Origin: Chrysochromulina parva
Lineage: Eukaryota; Haptophyta; Prymnesiales; Chrysochromulinaceae
DNA: 10,012 nucleotides
Assembly: GCA_002887195.1 (NCBI GenBank)
Contig: PJAB01002199.1
Span: 1 to 10,012 of the forward strand
Reading direction: 5' to 3'
Position numbers and translations under genes: made by a program. Below the pieces are notes generated by a model that searched no databases, was not told where the DNA came from, and worked only from the letters and a program-made list of their open reading frames with translations. Within the stretch, counting starts at the first letter, position 1; every line of letters begins with the position of its first letter. Positions 8,201-10,012 of this stretch are shown piece by piece.

Positions 8201-9150
8201 GCGCACCTGCCGAGGGAGGGGGAGGTGCAATGAGAGGTCATCAGAGGTCATCAGTGGCCATCAGAAGCCATCAAAGGCCATCAGAGGCCACCAGAGGCTA
8301 CCGCGTGGCCATCAGAGGCTACCACGGAGCGCACCGCTTCATCCACCGCCACGATAGTGTGGTCCCGACTGGCCTCCGAGATTGAATTCCTCTCGGCCGC
8401 CATCGCAGCACGCGACTCATCCAACGCAGTATGCCGAGCCTGCCGTACAGCCCTCGCGAGCTGTTCCGCGTGCTTGCCTTCCATGGCGTCGCGCTCGGCG
8501 GCGACGGCTTGTGCGATGGCCGCGCTCATCGCATCCGACTGCGCTGCCACCGCAGCCGGGTTGGTCCTGGCCTTGAGCGCCGCCGCCTTGTCTGCCTCGG
8601 CCGTCGCCTTTGCCCCTCGCAGAGCTTCTTGCAGCTGCGCCTCCGACGCCGCTTTGTTTGTCGCGAGTTCCCTCGCACGTGCGCGCGCGGCGGCGGCGGT
8701 GGTCGCGGCCAGCTCCGCCGCGTGCTGCGTGCTGCGGTAGTCGCTGCGCGGCTCCGCGGCTCGCCGGCTCGCCTCCTCGAACACGACGGTGAGCGCAATC
8801 GCAGGGTCCTTCAGCGGCGGCGACGGCTTCGACACCCCATTCGGCTCCGCGGCGCCGCCCGGTGCCTGCGCCCCACGCAGGCGCTCGCGCAATGCGAGGT
8901 TCTCCGCACGCAGCTTCGCGAGAACGGAGCCGCCATCAGCGTCACGCGCTACGGCTGCCGCCCCGCGTTCCGCCTCGAGAACTGCCGGGTGCAGCCGCGG
9001 CGGAGCCGGCGGGCTCAGCCAGCCACGGTTGGAGTATGAGAAGGCCTGAGAATGGGCGAGGAGCCCATTCCGCGGCTCCTGGGTGATGGCTTGGCTGCTC
9101 TGCCACCAATCCTCGAGTGAATCCAGCGCAGTGGAGAGGGAGCGAGTCAT
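2258..9150 (-). CDS. Giant modular scaffold-like protein: coiled coil, tropomodulin-like LRR, FG/DPF repeats, PDZ-like domain
   Basis: Predicted as join(2258..8206, 8323..9150) on the minus strand, about 2258 residues, stop TAG at 2258-2260. The first in-frame ATG after an upstream stop (9274-9276) is at 9148-9150; its context (CACATGA) is only fair, so a further 5' exon cannot be excluded. Order of parts: short N-terminus with SLEDWW; leucine-spaced coiled coil near residues 70-110 (LAKLRAENLALRERL); Ala-rich coiled coil to about 570; Q-rich patch; SPT(M/F)xDAFS motifs at about 615-765; LRR of tropomodulin type at about 830-1000; disordered FG-rich region about 1040-1945 including five DPF-bearing 47-aa units and the 18-aa minisatellite; PDZ-like domain about 1985-2060; tail with twin PPAFSDSFGG motifs and a DPFNFGG C-terminus. 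No membrane span or signal peptide is seen. A cytoplasmic scaffold is inferred; tropomodulin LRRs bind actin pointed ends, DPF motifs bind AP-2 appendages in known endocytic proteins, and FG repeats occur in nucleoporins. Which applies here is not decided by the sequence. Confidence 0.85.
2858..3082 (-). other. PDZ-like domain in the large protein
   Basis: Residues about 1985-2060 are the only compact, non-repetitive stretch in the C-terminal third. They follow the PDZ pattern: a carboxylate-loop-like GPLGLALAD, a short strand AVVVLSD, then G-x-L-x-x-x-x-x-L-V-x-V-N (NGILRLSVLVGVN), an ESVRGLTKDACIGKI helix, and a final RPLVLQF strand. The usual GLGF loop appears as GPLGLAL. Known PDZ domains bind C-terminal peptides of partner proteins; a binding partner cannot be inferred here. 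Recognition is by eye. Confidence 0.7.
3206..4006 (-). repeat. 54-bp coding minisatellite, 14 units (three carry a 15-bp insertion)
   Basis: Fourteen head-to-tail units encode GAGFGGAPTQMQPAPDAF. The length of 801 bp equals 14 x 54 plus 3 x 15. Units 5, 7 and 11 in protein order have an extra GAGFG, seen on the plus strand as a doubled ACCACCAAAACCCGC starting at 3404, 3635 and 3758. Variation is limited to A/T/G before the last F, G/A at residue 3, I for G in unit 2 and T for M in the last unit. A degenerate 15th unit follows (GTGFGVGPSETPPAQ). All unit lengths are multiples of three, so the frame is kept. Confidence 0.95.
4030..4395 (-). repeat. DPF-bearing 47-aa (141-bp) repeats, second block, three units
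   Basis: Three units begin with EPP and contain SAAALLDDPFGEG followed by AQDG and, in the first two, a RPAAQSAA segment; the third runs straight into the minisatellite array. Spacing is 141 bp. The invariant LLDDPFGE core is the best-conserved short motif of the disordered region. DPF is a known AP-2 alpha-appendage ligand in endocytic proteins such as Eps15; whether it works so here is inference. Confidence 0.88.
4640..4785 (-). repeat. Short NAPxFGG repeats
   Basis: Encodes consecutive 7-8-residue units of the form NAPSFGGD, ATNFGGN, APDFGGN, APDFGGI between the two DPF blocks. On the plus strand this is repeated GCCGCCGAAGTCCGGCGCAT. It is part of a wider FG-rich region that also includes FTFGNGFG near 5790 and SGFGFGGDAP near 5190. 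Confidence 0.8.
4786..5033 (-). repeat. DPF-bearing 47-aa (141-bp) repeats, first block, two units
   Basis: Two units with the same SAAALLDDPFGEG core and RPAAQSA tail as the block at 4030-4395. The blocks are separated by about 390 bp of FGG-type repeats and a Thr/Pro-rich stretch. The first unit of this block matches the first unit of the other block almost residue for residue (AEGNAPNFGTS), which suggests block duplication. Confidence 0.88.
6034..6547 (-). other. Tropomodulin-like leucine-rich repeat domain
   Basis: Residues about 830-1000 are non-repetitive and contain successive LRR strands: LTSLDLAHD, LLKANLAGLNLTD, LEVLSLEQNDFREAGLL, TTLRELRLNAM and a capping strand LCKLGLTI. The unit EQNDFREAGLLVIVEGL followed by PNTTLRELRL matches the register of the tropomodulin/leiomodin LRR (N-F-I-S-G-x-G-I then N-T-S-L-x-E-L-R), and the closing FRNTDRVRQERI matches its N-N-D-x-V-R-K-R-R end. 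The length of about 170 residues fits that C-terminal domain. Tropomodulin's N-terminal tropomyosin/actin-binding segment is not recognisable. A general RNI-type LRR is the alternative. Confidence 0.75.
6740..7192 (-). repeat. Three SPT(M/F)(A/S)DAFS motifs with alanine-rich tails
   Basis: SPTMADAFS at 7166-7192, SPTFADAFS at 6965-6991 and SPTMSDAFS at 6740-6766 are each preceded by an aromatic/proline segment (VPYP, VPFG, RPFP) and followed by a short Ala-rich helix. Spacing is 201 and 225 bp. The core is conserved while the linkers are not, which suggests a functional short motif, with SP/TM as a possible phosphosite. Not recognised as a known motif. Confidence 0.75.
7101..7132 (-). repeat. 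CAG/CTG-rich run encoding a Gln-rich patch
   Basis: The plus strand is largely CTG/CAG triplets and the minus strand codes for a QQRQQQLLQQQ stretch. It is interrupted by CCG and TTG-type codons, so it is not a pure microsatellite. Confidence 0.75.
7483..7716 (-). repeat. Internal 144-bp duplication in the Ala-rich coiled coil
   Basis: Two copies of an EANRVAE(V/A)RQAAAVEAAV segment are 48 residues apart, joined by a linker holding a smaller NGAAV doublet (QGNGAAVGQDNGAAV). The coiled coil therefore grew in part by tandem duplication. Confidence 0.8.
8207..8322 (-). other. 116-bp GT-AG intron built of tandem repeats
   Basis: The donor is GTG|GTAGCC, with GT at 8322-8321. The acceptor is the pyrimidine-rich CACCTCCCCCTCCCTCGGCAG ending at 8207, cut before GTGCGC. 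Upstream, CACTGATGACC and CTCTGATGACC offer good branch-point candidates about 30-45 nt from the acceptor. Unspliced reading hits TGA at 8281-8283, while splicing joins exon 1 (codon ends at 8323) to exon 2 at 8206 in phase 0 and continues the same Ala-rich coiled coil. The intron is mostly repeats of TCTGATGGCC. A second donor, GTAGCC at 8301, is 21 nt inside and would also keep the frame, adding seven residues. Confidence 0.88.
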
Positions 9151-9289
9151 GTGTGGTCTGGGCTCCGAGGCGATCTGTCTTTTTATCTGCACCAAGTGCG
9201 CAGCTGACTTCCCGTACAAGAATGGGCACGCGACCGCGTCCGCGGAGCGGACTCGCCGCGGCGCTTTCTCGTTTCAACGTGAAGATCTG

Positions 9290-9402
9290 GAACTTGCAGA
9301 TCACGTTCACGTTCACGTTAATTTGCCACTCAGCAAGACGCACACAAACACAGGTCCTATGGAGACGCAACGTGGGAGGCGCAGGGTAGAACTTGCAGAT
9401 CA
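9290..9402. repeat. Upstream direct repeat GAACTTGCAGATCA and a GTTCAC run
   Basis: Exact 14-bp copies lie at 9290-9303 and 9389-9402, 99 bp apart, about 140 and 240 bp upstream of the large gene's start. Between them is a GTTCAC hexamer run at about 9304-9318. The position suggests possible regulatory sites of the large gene, but no known factor site is recognised. Confidence 0.6.
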
Positions 9403-9423
9403 AACTCAGTCACCTCCTCGTTG

Positions 9424-9440
9424 AGTCAGTCAGTCAGTCA
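9424..9440. repeat. GTCA tetranucleotide microsatellite
   Basis: About four tandem GTCA units lie upstream of the large gene in non-coding DNA. Confidence 0.85.
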
Positions 9441-9463
9441 TGCTCGTCGCGGTCCCCCCGCGC

Positions 9464-9482
9464 TCACCTCATTGGCTCACCT
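9464..9482 (-). promoter_or_regulatory. Possible CCAAT box of the large gene
   Basis: CCAAT on the minus strand (ATTGG at 9471-9475) is about 320 bp upstream of the predicted start and sits between two copies of CTCACCTC. A single short motif is weak evidence, and no TATA element was recognised. Confidence 0.25.
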
Positions 9483-10012
9483 CTCGTTGATCACGCAGAA
9501 TCAGGAGTTGAGGACGGGTGAGGGCCACACCATTTCATTCAGAATAAACCCACCAAATTCTCTCGCAGCCAAAGCGTGAAGCTGCACTTAGCAAGCTCAA
9601 ATTTACCCAAGGGGTTACCAAGGGGGTTCCCAAATATCGGGCGGGACAGACGGATTAAACATTAATATCGGGATTTGCACCCATCCTCATACCCTGTTTT
9701 CAAACTGAGTGTCATCTAGGTGAACCCATGAGGCTTAAGCGTTATCGCTGGTTTAACTATGTACATCTGATTCAACTTTCCAGAGACAACTCCACCCAAA
9801 TTGCGTGCACACCCGGCCTCGGTATCAGCCGGAGCCGCCCTGTCACACGCCTGTTGTACACTGCTCCCGTCGTGCTGGCTGTCAGACCACACACGCTCCA
9901 GTCGCTCGCTCGCGCCAACATAGGGTTGCCGAGTAGATGGAATTCGCGCTCTGGAGTGCGGAGACATGCATGATCAGATCAGGGCATGATTACAAAAATG
10001 AAGCATGCGGGT

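Larger units (their letters stand above)
9403..10012. other. Intergenic DNA with no supported gene
   Basis: Composition is less GC-rich than in the genes. Two opposed reading frames of about 80 residues near 9716-9973 lack any domain, low-complexity bias or splice support and are likely chance. Small repeats are visible, such as AATATCGGG near 9632 and 9664. No tRNA, rRNA or mobile element was recognised. Confidence 0.6.

Noticed and set aside
8207..8251. Separate gene starting at ATG 8249-8251 with MTSDDLSLHLPLPRQ
   Set aside because: This start lies in the intron, and its first 15 codons translate the repeat and polypyrimidine tract. Splicing joins the upstream coiled-coil exon in phase.
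9716..9973. Opposed short frames of 83 and 81 residues
   Set aside because: They overlap each other on opposite strands, have no recognisable sequence features and are of a length expected by chance.

Overview
The window looks like a GC-rich eukaryotic nuclear genome, most likely a unicellular alga or other protist. The evidence is a GT-AG intron with a polypyrimidine tract, very long Ala/Gly/Pro-rich disordered proteins, coding minisatellites, and large non-coding stretches with satellite DNA. A haptophyte-like or other GC-rich algal source fits the composition, but this is inference; no marker gene here fixes the lineage.

Layout. Positions 1-382 hold 2.5 copies of a 149-bp satellite built from the core TGTGATTTCACA in both orientations. 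383-851 is non-coding. 852-1943 (minus) encodes a 363-aa protein with a TPR-like helical N-terminus, a basic/acidic linker, three copies of an 18-aa FG-containing repeat, and a C-terminal helical module. 1944-2257 is a short spacer with small direct repeats. 2258-9150 (minus) is one large two-exon gene, with exon 1 at 8323-9150, a 116-bp intron at 8207-8322 and exon 2 at 2258-8206, predicted to encode about 2258 aa. 9151-10012 is upstream or intergenic DNA with short repeats and no convincing gene.

The large protein reads N to C as follows: Ala-rich coiled coil (about residues 60-570); three SPT(M/F)xDAFS motifs; a leucine-rich repeat domain whose closest resemblance by eye is the tropomodulin/leiomodin C-terminal LRR (about 830-1000); a long disordered FG-rich region with five 47-aa units carrying a DPF motif; a 14-unit array of an 18-aa repeat (54-bp minisatellite); a PDZ-like domain (about 1985-2060); and a Pro/FG-rich tail ending in DPFNFGG. 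This suggests a scaffold, possibly linking actin or membrane trafficking through DPF and PDZ contacts, though the FG content also recalls nucleoporins.

The most striking link between the two genes is that the same 54-bp minisatellite unit lies in frame in both neighbours, in the same reading frame and orientation. This implies recent exchange of repeat DNA between adjacent genes. The second is the intron: it is itself a tandem repeat and is flanked by a near-perfect duplication of exon sequence, as expected from recent intron gain.
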